Shown here piece by piece: positions 42,665 to 50,013 of a stretch of 64,000 nucleotides of DNA (position 1 is its first letter; each line of letters opens with the position of its first letter). Source of the stretch: Marmoricola sp. Leaf446 (lineage in GTDB: Bacteria; Actinomycetota; Actinomycetes; Propionibacteriales; Nocardioidaceae); the NCBI RefSeq assembly GCF_001424755.1, contig NZ_LMRF01000005.1:346211-410210 (forward strand). Reading direction: 5' to 3'. Below the pieces are notes generated by a model. The model saw nothing but the letters and a program-made list of their open reading frames with translations, ran no database searches and was not told the origin of the DNA. Both the position numbers and the translations under genes were made by a program.

Positions 42665-45137
42665 GGTGCAGCACCGGGGACCGGGCGCTGTTCAGCGCCA
42701 GCACCCGCCCGTGGGGGGGACGTACGGGCCCCCCGGAGGCCGAGCGCAGGGTGAGCGTGCGACCGGCTCCGGGAAGCAGGTGGAACCAGTCGTCGCTGGG
42801 GGTCCAGCCGGGGACGTGGAGGCTGACCCGTTGCGCGAAGCGGTCGGTCCGCACGTGCATCCGCCAGGTCTCGCCGTCCTGCTCGAGGGAGCCCGCGAGC
42901 CCGAGGTCGGGCTCGACGGGACGGCGCGGGCCTCCGGGCAGGTGGACCGCCTGCGACATCGGCCGGCCCCGGTGGTCGAGGAGCGTGACCGCGACGACGT
43001 CCGCGGCGGGCTCGCCGAAGCGGTGGACCCAGGTGAGGTCCCGGAACGACGCCAACAGGTCCGCGACGGCCAGGCCGAGACCCCCGCGTGCCGGCACCTC
43101 GACGTCGCGGCCGGCGGACTCCACCAGCGTCTCCCCGCGGGCGTAGAGCTCCACGCGCACCTCGCCGGAGACGGCACGCGCGGTGTCGTTGACCACGTGG
43201 GCGGACAGCCCGCTGAACCCCTCGTCGGTCAGGAGCACGGCGACGGGCGCCATCGTGCGGCGTACGGCGTGCCAGGTGGCCTTGGGCCGGCCCGCCACGT
43301 CCAGCAGGCCGGTGCCGGGACCCGGCCGCAGGTCGTGGCCGTAGAAGGTCAGGGCGCCGGCGCAGCCCGAACCGGGGCGCCGCCACTCGCCGAGCGTCGC
43401 CTCGAAGAGCTCGACGGCGGTGGCGGCGAACAGCAGCTCGGCGCGCTCGGGCTGCTCCTGGCGCAGCCGGAGCACGTCGACACCGAACAGCTCGGCGGTG
43501 TAGTGGTCCCGGGTGTCCTCGACGTCCCACAGGACCTGCGCGCTGTCCCGGTGGACGGCGTGGCGCGGGTCCGGTGCGGGGCCGAGCCCGCGCTGCCACC
43601 GGGCCGCCTCGCCGGGACGCAGCGGGGCCGCCGGGACGGCGAAGGGGAGGCACTCGGCGGCGAAGCGCACTCCGGCCCGACGGACGTCGGAGGTGCGGTG
43701 CAGGTAGGGGCCCACCCCGAAGTAGTGGCAGACGCCCTGGTCGGCCGCGGTCGGCAACCGGCTGTCACCCGGCGTGGACCGGAGGTAGGGCACGCCCGGC
43801 AGCAGCTCCTCCACCAGTCGCGGGAGCGTCACGGTGGAGAACGCGGTGCTGCACTCCTCGAGCGGGAGGCCCTGGTAGGCCCCCTGCTCCTCGGTGTCGG
43901 CGCCACCGCACACGACCGCGACGCAGGGTCGGCCCTGCAGCCCGGCGAGCACCTGACCCAGCTCGGTGGTGGCGCTGTCGAGCAGGTCGGGGTCGTCGGG
44001 CAGGTCGACGAAGGCGACCATCGCGTCCTGCCACAGCATCAGTCCCAGCTCGTCGAGCAGGTCGAGGAAGGCGGGCGACTCGTAGACGGTGTTGCCCGGG
44101 ACGCGGACGAGGTTGTGGTTGCCGTCCCGGAGCAGCTCGAGGGTGCGGCGCAGTCGGGCGGGGTCCAGGACGAGCCGGTCGGGGTCGGGCGGCATCCAGC
44201 TGGTGCCCCGGGCGAAGACCGGCACCCCGTTGACCCGCAGGGCGAACGCCCCGTCGGTGCGGTCCACCTCCACCCGGCGGAAGCCCACCCGGGCCACGCG
44301 GTGGCGCGTGCCGCCCAGGACGACGTGCACGTCGTGGAGGGGCTGGTCGCCGTGGGTGTGGGGCCACCAGGGCTCGACGTCGGGGACGGTGACCTCCGCC
44401 TGCAGGCGGGAGGCCCCGTCGTGCTGCCGGACGGTGACGGTGCGGCTGATCGCGCCGACCGAGACCTCGACCTGCGTGCCCGGTGCGACCCCCTCGAGCA
44501 CGAGGTCGAGGTCGAGGACACCCCGGCCGTCCTCCGTCAGGTCTGCCCGGAGGTGGCGGCGCCGCCAGCCCATGCGGGTCCGGGGGAGGAGCGAGACGGG
44601 CCGCCAGGGCCCGACCGGCGCGGTGGTCGCGGGCCGTCCGGTGGTCCGGCCGAGCAGGGTGGTGCGCACCCAGCGGAGGTCCTGCTCGGCCACGCGCACC
44701 GTGCGCCAGCGCGGTCGCGGCCGGCGCGCGGCCAGGGCGTCGCCCAGGGGCGAGAAGCGCAGCAGCAGCTCGTTGTCGGCCTCGAGGTCCGGCACGACGA
44801 CGTCGTGGGCCACGAACATGTTCTCGCTGCGCAACAGGTGCTGGCCGTTGAGCCACACGTCGGCCAGCGTGGCGAGGCCGCCGAGGTGCAGGACGTGCTC
44901 CCCCGCGTCGGCCGGTGCCGCGAAGCGGCACCGGAACCACCACTCGTCCCGGTCGTAGTCCCGCAGCAGGGCGACGTCGTCGCCGTGGTCCGTCAGGGCC
45001 CCGGCCGCGGTGCCGGGCACGGTGGCGGGCACCCAGGCCCGGTCGGGCCGCAGGTCGGCCACGTCGCCGCGCCGGTCGGCGCGGCACGGGGCGCACGTCC
45101 AGGCGGCGTCGCGGAGCAGGTCGCGGGCCCCGCTCAC
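42651..45137 (-). CDS. GH2-family (beta-mannosidase-like) protein with altered acid/base site
   Basis: 828 residues with the GH2 plan: jelly-roll sugar-binding domain (about 10-190), Ig-like domain (about 195-290), TIM-barrel (about 295-600), C-terminal beta domains. Barrel landmarks: RVNGVPVFARGTSWMPPD and RVPGNTVYESPAFLDLLDELGLMLWQD. The usual CGGNE acid/base motif reads VVCGGADTEEQ (Ala413-Asp414), so the catalytic Glu is lost or replaced by Asp. The nucleophile strand RFAAECLP (Glu495) is kept. No signal peptide. GTG overlaps the DUF1839-like stop. May be a binding protein or act on an unusual glycoconjugate. Confidence 0.85.
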   Translation of the reverse strand: MSGARDLLRDAAWTCAPCRADRRGDVADLRPDRAWVPATVPGTAAGALTDHGDDVALLRDYDRDEWWFRCRFAAPADAGEHVLHLGGLATLADVWLNGQHLLRSENMFVAHDVVVPDLEADNELLLRFSPLGDALAARRPRPRWRTVRVAEQDLRWVRTTLLGRTTGRPATTAPVGPWRPVSLLPRTRMGWRRRHLRADLTEDGRGVLDLDLVLEGVAPGTQVEVSVGAISRTVTVRQHDGASRLQAEVTVPDVEPWWPHTHGDQPLHDVHVVLGGTRHRVARVGFRRVEVDRTDGAFALRVNGVPVFARGTSWMPPDPDRLVLDPARLRRTLELLRDGNHNLVRVPGNTVYESPAFLDLLDELGLMLWQDAMVAFVDLPDDPDLLDSATTELGQVLAGLQGRPCVAVVCGGADTEEQGAYQGLPLEECSTAFSTVTLPRLVEELLPGVPYLRSTPGDSRLPTAADQGVCHYFGVGPYLHRTSDVRRAGVRFAAECLPFAVPAAPLRPGEAARWQRGLGPAPDPRHAVHRDSAQVLWDVEDTRDHYTAELFGVDVLRLRQEQPERAELLFAATAVELFEATLGEWRRPGSGCAGALTFYGHDLRPGPGTGLLDVAGRPKATWHAVRRTMAPVAVLLTDEGFSGLSAHVVNDTARAVSGEVRVELYARGETLVESAGRDVEVPARGGLGLAVADLLASFRDLTWVHRFGEPAADVVAVTLLDHRGRPMSQAVHLPGGPRRPVEPDLGLAGSLEQDGETWRMHVRTDRFAQRVSLHVPGWTPSDDWFHLLPGAGRTLTLRSASGGPVRPPHGRVLALNSARSPVLHRDPG

Positions 45138-46120
45138 GACGACGACAGCGCGTCGAGCGCCTTCTGGGCCGCCGCCCAGTGGCCGGCCATGCCGGCCCAG
45201 GTGTCCTCGAGCGACGCGCCCCGCCCCCGCGCCAGCCGCGCGAGCCGGAGCTGTGCGGCGCGGGCCGCCTCCGCCAGGAGGGTCCAGTGCCGGGCCGACT
45301 CCCGCAGCGGGCCGGCGCGCCGCGGGTCACGCTCGGCCAGCCAGGCGCAGAAGGCGGCGGCGGTCTCGGCGGCCGCTCCGCACTGCCGGACGGTGACGAA
45401 GGCGTAGTCGTGGAAGCGCTGCGGGTCCTCCCCCTGGAGCCAGGAGAGGTCCTCGGTCACGCGCGCGGCGAGCCGCTCGACCGGGTTGTCCTGCGGGCGC
45501 AGCGCGAGGTGCTTGTCCAGGAGCGCCGCGGCGTGCACGGCCAGGGCGGGCGCGGGGTCGCGGCGCAGGTGCTCGAGACGGACCAGCTCGGTGTAGGGCA
45601 CGAGCGCCGCGGGGTCGGCGTGCTGACCGAGCCGGAACACGCCGTCGAAGTCGTCACCCTCGAGCTCGTGGTAGCCGGAGTTGTGGAAGTAGCCCAGCCG
45701 GCGGGAGCCGGTGTCCACGGAGTTGACGACGATCGTCGACTTCACGTGGGTGAGGCGGTAGGAGACCCCCTGGGTGTCGGGGAGGTGGAAGGAGTCGACC
45801 TCGACCGTCATCAGCCGGCCGCGACGCAGCTGCTCGACGACGTGGTCGAGCGGGTTGCGCCAGGGGGCCATCTCGTGGACGTCGATGCCGTAGGTGGTCC
45901 AGAGGTCCTCGGGGGGGAACTTGTAGAAGGTCCACTGGTCGCCCTCGAAGTCGGTCGACACCGCGAACGCGGCCGCGGCGGTGGGCTCCAGGCCCAGCGA
46001 GTGCAGCACCTCGATCCAGGCGTCCATCGAGCAGTTGGTCTGCTCCCAGACACGGTCGGGGCGGTGCAGCGGGTGCGGGTCGTACGTCGCAGCGCTCAGC
46101 GGCAGCAGCTCCAGCTTCAT
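45134..46120 (-). CDS. DUF1839-family protein, possible Cys-dependent aminoacyltransferase
   Basis: 328 residues. Family known only as DUF1839, often found beside amino acid:carrier-protein ligases. Visible: NCSMDAWIEVLHSLGLEP (Cys30 in a papain-like N-C helix start), DLWTTYGIDVHEM (about 72-84), VEVDSFHLPD (about 107-116) and HVKSTIVVNSVDTGSRRLGYFHNSGYHELEG (parts; His125, Asp136). This resembles the papain-like BtrH acyltransferase fold that moves aminoacyl groups off carrier proteins. The C-terminal ~170 residues are helical. The catalytic proposal is inference. ATG overlaps the ligase stop (ATGA). Confidence 0.75.
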   Translation of the reverse strand: MKLELLPLSAATYDPHPLHRPDRVWEQTNCSMDAWIEVLHSLGLEPTAAAAFAVSTDFEGDQWTFYKFPPEDLWTTYGIDVHEMAPWRNPLDHVVEQLRRGRLMTVEVDSFHLPDTQGVSYRLTHVKSTIVVNSVDTGSRRLGYFHNSGYHELEGDDFDGVFRLGQHADPAALVPYTELVRLEHLRRDPAPALAVHAAALLDKHLALRPQDNPVERLAARVTEDLSWLQGEDPQRFHDYAFVTVRQCGAAAETAAAFCAWLAERDPRRAGPLRESARHWTLLAEAARAAQLRLARLARGRGASLEDTWAGMAGHWAAAQKALDALSSS

Positions 46121-47040
46121 GGGCGGAGCCGATCGCGCACCTCGGCCGGCCAGCCACCGGGGTGGAGACCGTGCACGGCGAAGAGCGCGAGCGCGACCCG
46201 CTCGAGCCCGAACCCGAAGCAGGCGGAGTGGGCGGGCGAGCCGTCCTCGGCCAGGATCCCGAACGGGGAGCCGAAGTGGTCCTCGTGGTAGTTCGCGGAC
46301 GCGATCGCGGTCGGCTTCTCGGTCGAGGTGACGGCGCAGACGATCTCGTACTTCAGCTCCGTCGCGCGCTGGTTGGCCGCGAGCATCCGACCGGCCCGTC
46401 CGAAGAACGGGTCGTTGGCGACGACCGGCTCCACCGGCAGACCGAGGTCGCGGAGCGTCCGCAGCCCGCGCTCGAGCCAGGCGTCGCGGTGGGCGACGGC
46501 GCTGGACGGCGTACCGACGTGGACGAGCTCGTGCATCCGGAAGCTCTGCATCCGCACGGGGTCGGGGCTCGGCTCGTGACGGAAGCAGAAGCCCTGGAGC
46601 TCGAGGTAGCGGCCGCCCGCGCCCAGCGTGCCGGCGAGGTGGGGGTAGAGGGAGTGGCAGGCGGCCGAGCACAGCGTGACCTCGGACGGCGACAGGGCCT
46701 GGGTCCAGTCACCCCCGGCGTCGGCCGTGCGCAGCAGCGCGGCGTGCTCGGCGTCGCCCCCCTCGAAGGTCTCCACCGAGCCGATGAGGTCCGGGAACGA
46801 GCGGAGGTAGCCGGTCTTGACGAACGTCTCGCGCGGCATGATCGGGGGGAGGAAGCGCAGCGGCTCGAAGCCGCCGACGTAGCGGGCGGCGGACCGGGCG
46901 GCGGACTCGACGCCGCGGACGACCGACTCGAAGACCTCGGAGCGCTGGTAGAGGCCCGGGACGCCGGACTCGACGAGGATCCCGTCGGCCAGCAGTGCGC
47001 CCTTGAGGGCGGCACCGACCAGGCTGCCGCCGGCGCTCAC
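46117..47040 (-). CDS. Amino acid:[carrier protein] ligase (class II aaRS homologue)
   Basis: 307 residues, a truncated homologue of atypical archaeal seryl-tRNA synthetase lacking the tRNA-binding domain. Class II motif 2: FCFRHEPSPDPVRMQSFRMHE (in part; Arg154, Glu156); motif 3: GFGLERVALALF (Glu280-Arg281). Zn ligands Cys128, Glu171 and Cys274 match in kind and spacing those of Bradyrhizobium aa:CP ligase (Cys131, Glu176, Cys279). Such enzymes adenylate a small amino acid (Gly or Ala) and load it on the phosphopantetheine of a dedicated carrier protein. The carrier and a phosphopantetheinyl transferase are in the same operon. GTG start overlaps the dehydrogenase stop. Confidence 0.9.
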   Translation of the reverse strand: MSAGGSLVGAALKGALLADGILVESGVPGLYQRSEVFESVVRGVESAARSAARYVGGFEPLRFLPPIMPRETFVKTGYLRSFPDLIGSVETFEGGDAEHAALLRTADAGGDWTQALSPSEVTLCSAACHSLYPHLAGTLGAGGRYLELQGFCFRHEPSPDPVRMQSFRMHELVHVGTPSSAVAHRDAWLERGLRTLRDLGLPVEPVVANDPFFGRAGRMLAANQRATELKYEIVCAVTSTEKPTAIASANYHEDHFGSPFGILAEDGSPAHSACFGFGLERVALALFAVHGLHPGGWPAEVRDRLRP

Positions 47041-48218
47041 GTCCCCTCGCTGCGGTGCATCAGCAGCAGCTGGGAGTTGTTGGCGTGGATGCGGTCGTTG
47101 TTGACCATGAGCTGGGCGCCGTAGGAGTCGCGCAGCAGCCGACCGAGGCTGAACGGGCTCTTGGTGGCGTAGCCCGCCATGCCGCAGATCAGCAGGCTGC
47201 GCTGGACCACGTCGACCACCAGGGTGGACGCCGAGACCTTGAGGGTGTTCATGGCGATGGCGTACCCCACCGACGTCGCGCTGCCCGGGTCCTGGCGCGC
47301 GGCGGCGTAGCGACGCCGGCCGCCCTCGACGAGGTCGCGGAACTGCTGGTGCACGGCCGCCAGCTCGGCCAGGCGCGCCGCGCTGGGGGGCAGGGTGCCG
47401 GGCGTGCGACGTGCGGCGCCCTGGACGAACTTGCGCGCGCGCTGCTCCGCCGCCGAGGCCATGCCGAACCACAGCGAGGACCACAGCACGTGAGAGACCG
47501 GGAGCATCGTCTGGCTGGAGATGTCGCCGTAGGGGACGGGGAGGATCTCCTCGACGCTGCCGGTGGAGGTGAGCACGAAGCCGAGGCTGCAGGTGCCGCG
47601 GAAGCCCAGGACGTCCCACTCCGAGGTGGGCTCCAGCGTGGTCTGCTCCGTGCGGCACACCACGAGCACCTGGTCGCTCGGGGGGCTGTCGGGGGTGCGT
47701 CGCGAGGTGGCCAGGACGCCGTCGGCGTGCTCGCCGTAGGAGATCACCGGCGCCTGCTTGCGCAGCCGGTAGGAGTCGCCGGTCACCTCGACCGCGCAGC
47801 TGCTCGAGCGCACGTCCCCGCCGGTGCCGACCTCGGTGGTCGCCGAGGCGAGCAGCAGCCCTTCGCGGGCCACCCGCTCGGTGTAGGCCCGCAGGACCGG
47901 TGTGTGACCGTGGTCGACCAGGCAGGCGACCTGGATCTGGTGCATGGCGAAGACCATCGCCGCCGACGAGCAGTGCTTGCCCAGCTCGGTCACCGCGCGG
48001 GCCACCGTCTCCAGCGACTGGCCCAGGCCCCCGAGCTCGACGGGGACCAGGGCACCGAGGAGCCCCACCTCGCGCAGGGCCGCGACGGCCTCGGCGGGGA
48101 AGCGGGAGCCGGCGTCGACCGCGTCGGCGTGCACGGCCAGCACCTCGCGGCCGATGCGCGCGGCCGTGGCGACGACCTCGTCCGCGGTCAGGACGAGGGT
48201 GTCCGCCACGTCGGTCAT
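47037..48218 (-). CDS. Acyl-CoA dehydrogenase-like flavoprotein
   Basis: 393 residues, all-helical N- and C-terminal parts around a beta domain, as in the acyl-CoA dehydrogenase superfamily. LLGALVPVELGGLGQSLETVARAVTELGKHCSSAAMVFAMHQ (parts) is the N-terminal signature, ASATTEVGTGGDVRSSS the FAD/substrate loop. Within this operon it probably oxidises the carrier-bound aminoacyl group, as prolyl-PCP dehydrogenases do in pyrrole pathways, rather than a fatty acyl-CoA. The canonical catalytic Glu could not be placed by eye. Overlaps the carrier-protein stop (ATGA). Confidence 0.87.
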   Translation of the reverse strand: MTDVADTLVLTADEVVATAARIGREVLAVHADAVDAGSRFPAEAVAALREVGLLGALVPVELGGLGQSLETVARAVTELGKHCSSAAMVFAMHQIQVACLVDHGHTPVLRAYTERVAREGLLLASATTEVGTGGDVRSSSCAVEVTGDSYRLRKQAPVISYGEHADGVLATSRRTPDSPPSDQVLVVCRTEQTTLEPTSEWDVLGFRGTCSLGFVLTSTGSVEEILPVPYGDISSQTMLPVSHVLWSSLWFGMASAAEQRARKFVQGAARRTPGTLPPSAARLAELAAVHQQFRDLVEGGRRRYAAARQDPGSATSVGYAIAMNTLKVSASTLVVDVVQRSLLICGMAGYATKSPFSLGRLLRDSYGAQLMVNNDRIHANNSQLLLMHRSEGT

Positions 48219-48475
48219 CGACCGGCCAGGTTGGGGTCGTCGACGTCCAACGACTCCAGCGCGGATCGGATGGCGGCGATGGACTCGAAGGTCGACTTCT
48301 TCAGCAGGGCGTCGGGGAACTCGAAGTCGAAGGCGTCCTCGAGGGCGAGCATCACGTTGACGCTCGCGTGGCTGGTCAGGCCGGCGCGGTAGAGGTCGTC
48401 GTCGGGACGCAACGCGTCGACGTCGCCCGGCAGCCGGGCGTTGTCCCGCAGGACCGCGCGGATCGTCTCGTCCAT
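48215..48475 (-). CDS. Stand-alone acyl/aminoacyl carrier protein
   Basis: 86 residues, acidic, four-helix carrier fold. The phosphopantetheine attachment site is in DLYRAGLTSHASVNVML: Ser35 sits where the DSL Ser usually is, with Thr instead of Asp before the site, a variant seen in aa:CP-ligase partners. ATG 48475; 36-bp gap to the PPTase gene, the only real gap in the operon. Too short for the usual gene callers to ignore: the length is normal for a carrier protein. Confidence 0.87.
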   Translation of the reverse strand: MDETIRAVLRDNARLPGDVDALRPDDDLYRAGLTSHASVNVMLALEDAFDFEFPDALLKKSTFESIAAIRSALESLDVDDPNLAGR

Positions 48476-48510
48476 GTCTGTACCCCCAAGTTCACGCCCG
48501 AGCAGCGCCG

Positions 48511-49038
48511 TCACCGACACACGTGGTGCACGACGACCGTCGCGACCGCCGTGTCGGCCTCGTGGGCGAACGAGATCGACCATGCGTCGAGCCCGGCCCG
48601 GCCGGCACGACGCGCAGCGTCGCCGTGCAGCCTCAGTGTGCACCAGCCGCCGGGCTGCCGCACGACTTCCACCATCGGCCACGGGACACCGGTATGGACC
48701 GGGCGGAGCGCCTTGACCACGGCCTCCTTCACGGCGTACCGGCCGGCCAGGCTGGCGGCGGAGACCGCGGACCAGCCGTCGTCGGTGCCGAGGCTGTCCG
48801 CGACCTCGTCCGGGGTGAAGACCCGCTCGAGGTAGCGCGTCCCGTGGCGGCGCACGGCCTCGAGGACCGGCGCCACCGCCTGGACGTCGGTGCCGACCCG
48901 CAGGGTCGGCTCCCCGCAGGTCGGGCACCGGCCGGACCCGGCCCGGGTGCCGGCGGCGGCCGCGGCGCCCACCTCGGCGTAGTCGCGGGCCAGTGCCTCG
49001 GGGTCGGCGGGCCCGGACCCGCCCGACGGCGGGGTCAT
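48511..49038 (-). CDS. AcpS-type 4'-phosphopantetheinyl transferase
   Basis: 175 residues. Transfers phosphopantetheine from CoA to the carrier Ser. AcpS-type motifs: VGTDVQAV (Asp51, Mg ligand) and GRYAVKEAVVKAL (Lys104-Glu105). The N-terminal ~45 residues are an extra Ala/Gly-rich segment with CPTC (38-41), an isolated Cys pair not typical of AcpS. Probably dedicated to the neighbouring carrier. ATG overlaps the upstream hydrolase stop (ATGA). Confidence 0.86.
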   Translation of the reverse strand: MTPPSGGSGPADPEALARDYAEVGAAAAAGTRAGSGRCPTCGEPTLRVGTDVQAVAPVLEAVRRHGTRYLERVFTPDEVADSLGTDDGWSAVSAASLAGRYAVKEAVVKALRPVHTGVPWPMVEVVRQPGGWCTLRLHGDAARRAGRAGLDAWSISFAHEADTAVATVVVHHVCR

Positions 49039-49883
49039 CGTGCGGCCCGCCGCAGCAGCCGCTCGACCGCCGCCGTCGACGGGGCCTCGGGGTCGATGAC
49101 CGAGAAGTGGTCGCCCGGCACGAGCACGACCTCGGCGGTGCCGCCGGCCTCGCGCGCCGCCGCGACGTACGACGTGGCCTGCTCGCGGGGGACCACCTGA
49201 TCGTCCTCGGCCTGCACCGCCCACACCGGGCAGGAGGCCGGCACCAGGGCAGCCGGGTCCGCAGCGGCGTACGCCCCGGACGCGGAGCGGGGCGTGCCGC
49301 CGGTGAAGGCGCGCACGGGACCCGAGGAGCCCGAGCGGCCCGAGGCCAGGTCGAGGTCGAGCACGCCCGAGAGCGACACCGCCCCGGCCAGCTCGCCGCG
49401 CGGGGAGCCGCCCGGGGTGAGAGCGGTGCGGGAGGCGGCCCACACGGCCAGGTGGCCGCCGGCGGAGTGGCCGAGGGTGACCACCGGGCCGGGCAGCCGC
49501 TCGGTGGTGACGAGGTCGAGGGCGGCTGCGACGTCCTCGAGGGTGGCGGGGACGCCGCCGCCGGCGCCGGTGCGGCGGTACTCCACGTTGGCGGTCACCC
49601 ACCCCAGCGAGGTCAGCCGCTCGGCGAGCGGGTCGAGCTGGTCCAGGCCGTACTGCGGGAGCCAGTAGCCGCCGTGCAGCAGCACCACGGTCCCCAGGAC
49701 CTGCCGCCCCTCGGGCCGGCGCACGTCCACGACCTGCGACGCGTCGGCGCCGTAGTCCAGCCGGTCGACGTCGCCGGGAGCGGCTGCGGGCCCGGCCGTG
49801 CGCGCGGTGCCGCCGCAGCCGGCGAGCAGCCCGCCCACCGCCATGCCCAGGACGGCACGTCGAGAGGGATGCTGCTGGGGCAC
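49035..49883 (-). CDS. Predicted Tat-exported lipoprotein alpha/beta hydrolase
   Basis: 282 residues. The signal has twin arginines (SRRAVLG, Arg8-Arg9) and a lipobox LLAGC (Cys23), so it should be a lipid-anchored surface protein exported folded by Tat. Hydrolase fold: HGG oxyanion motif (70-72), nucleophile Ser140 in GHSAGG, Asp in AEDDQVVP, His in GDHFSV. Resembles BD-FAE/esterase-type enzymes. GTG 49883 has GGAG 6 nt upstream and places the signal correctly. First gene of the operon; suggests the product or its acceptor is at the cell surface. Confidence 0.87.
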   Translation of the reverse strand: MPQQHPSRRAVLGMAVGGLLAGCGGTARTAGPAAAPGDVDRLDYGADASQVVDVRRPEGRQVLGTVVLLHGGYWLPQYGLDQLDPLAERLTSLGWVTANVEYRRTGAGGGVPATLEDVAAALDLVTTERLPGPVVTLGHSAGGHLAVWAASRTALTPGGSPRGELAGAVSLSGVLDLDLASGRSGSSGPVRAFTGGTPRSASGAYAAADPAALVPASCPVWAVQAEDDQVVPREQATSYVAAAREAGGTAEVVLVPGDHFSVIDPEAPSTAAVERLLRRAAR

Positions 49884-50013
49884 GACGGTCTCCGAGCGAT
49901 GTGGGATCCGGGACTTCCGGCAGCACCAGCCACCGCGTGGGCACGATACCTTCGGCGCACGCCGACATCCGGGCAGCGGCCACGCCCCCCGGACCACCGA
50001 GCAGGAGGACGCG

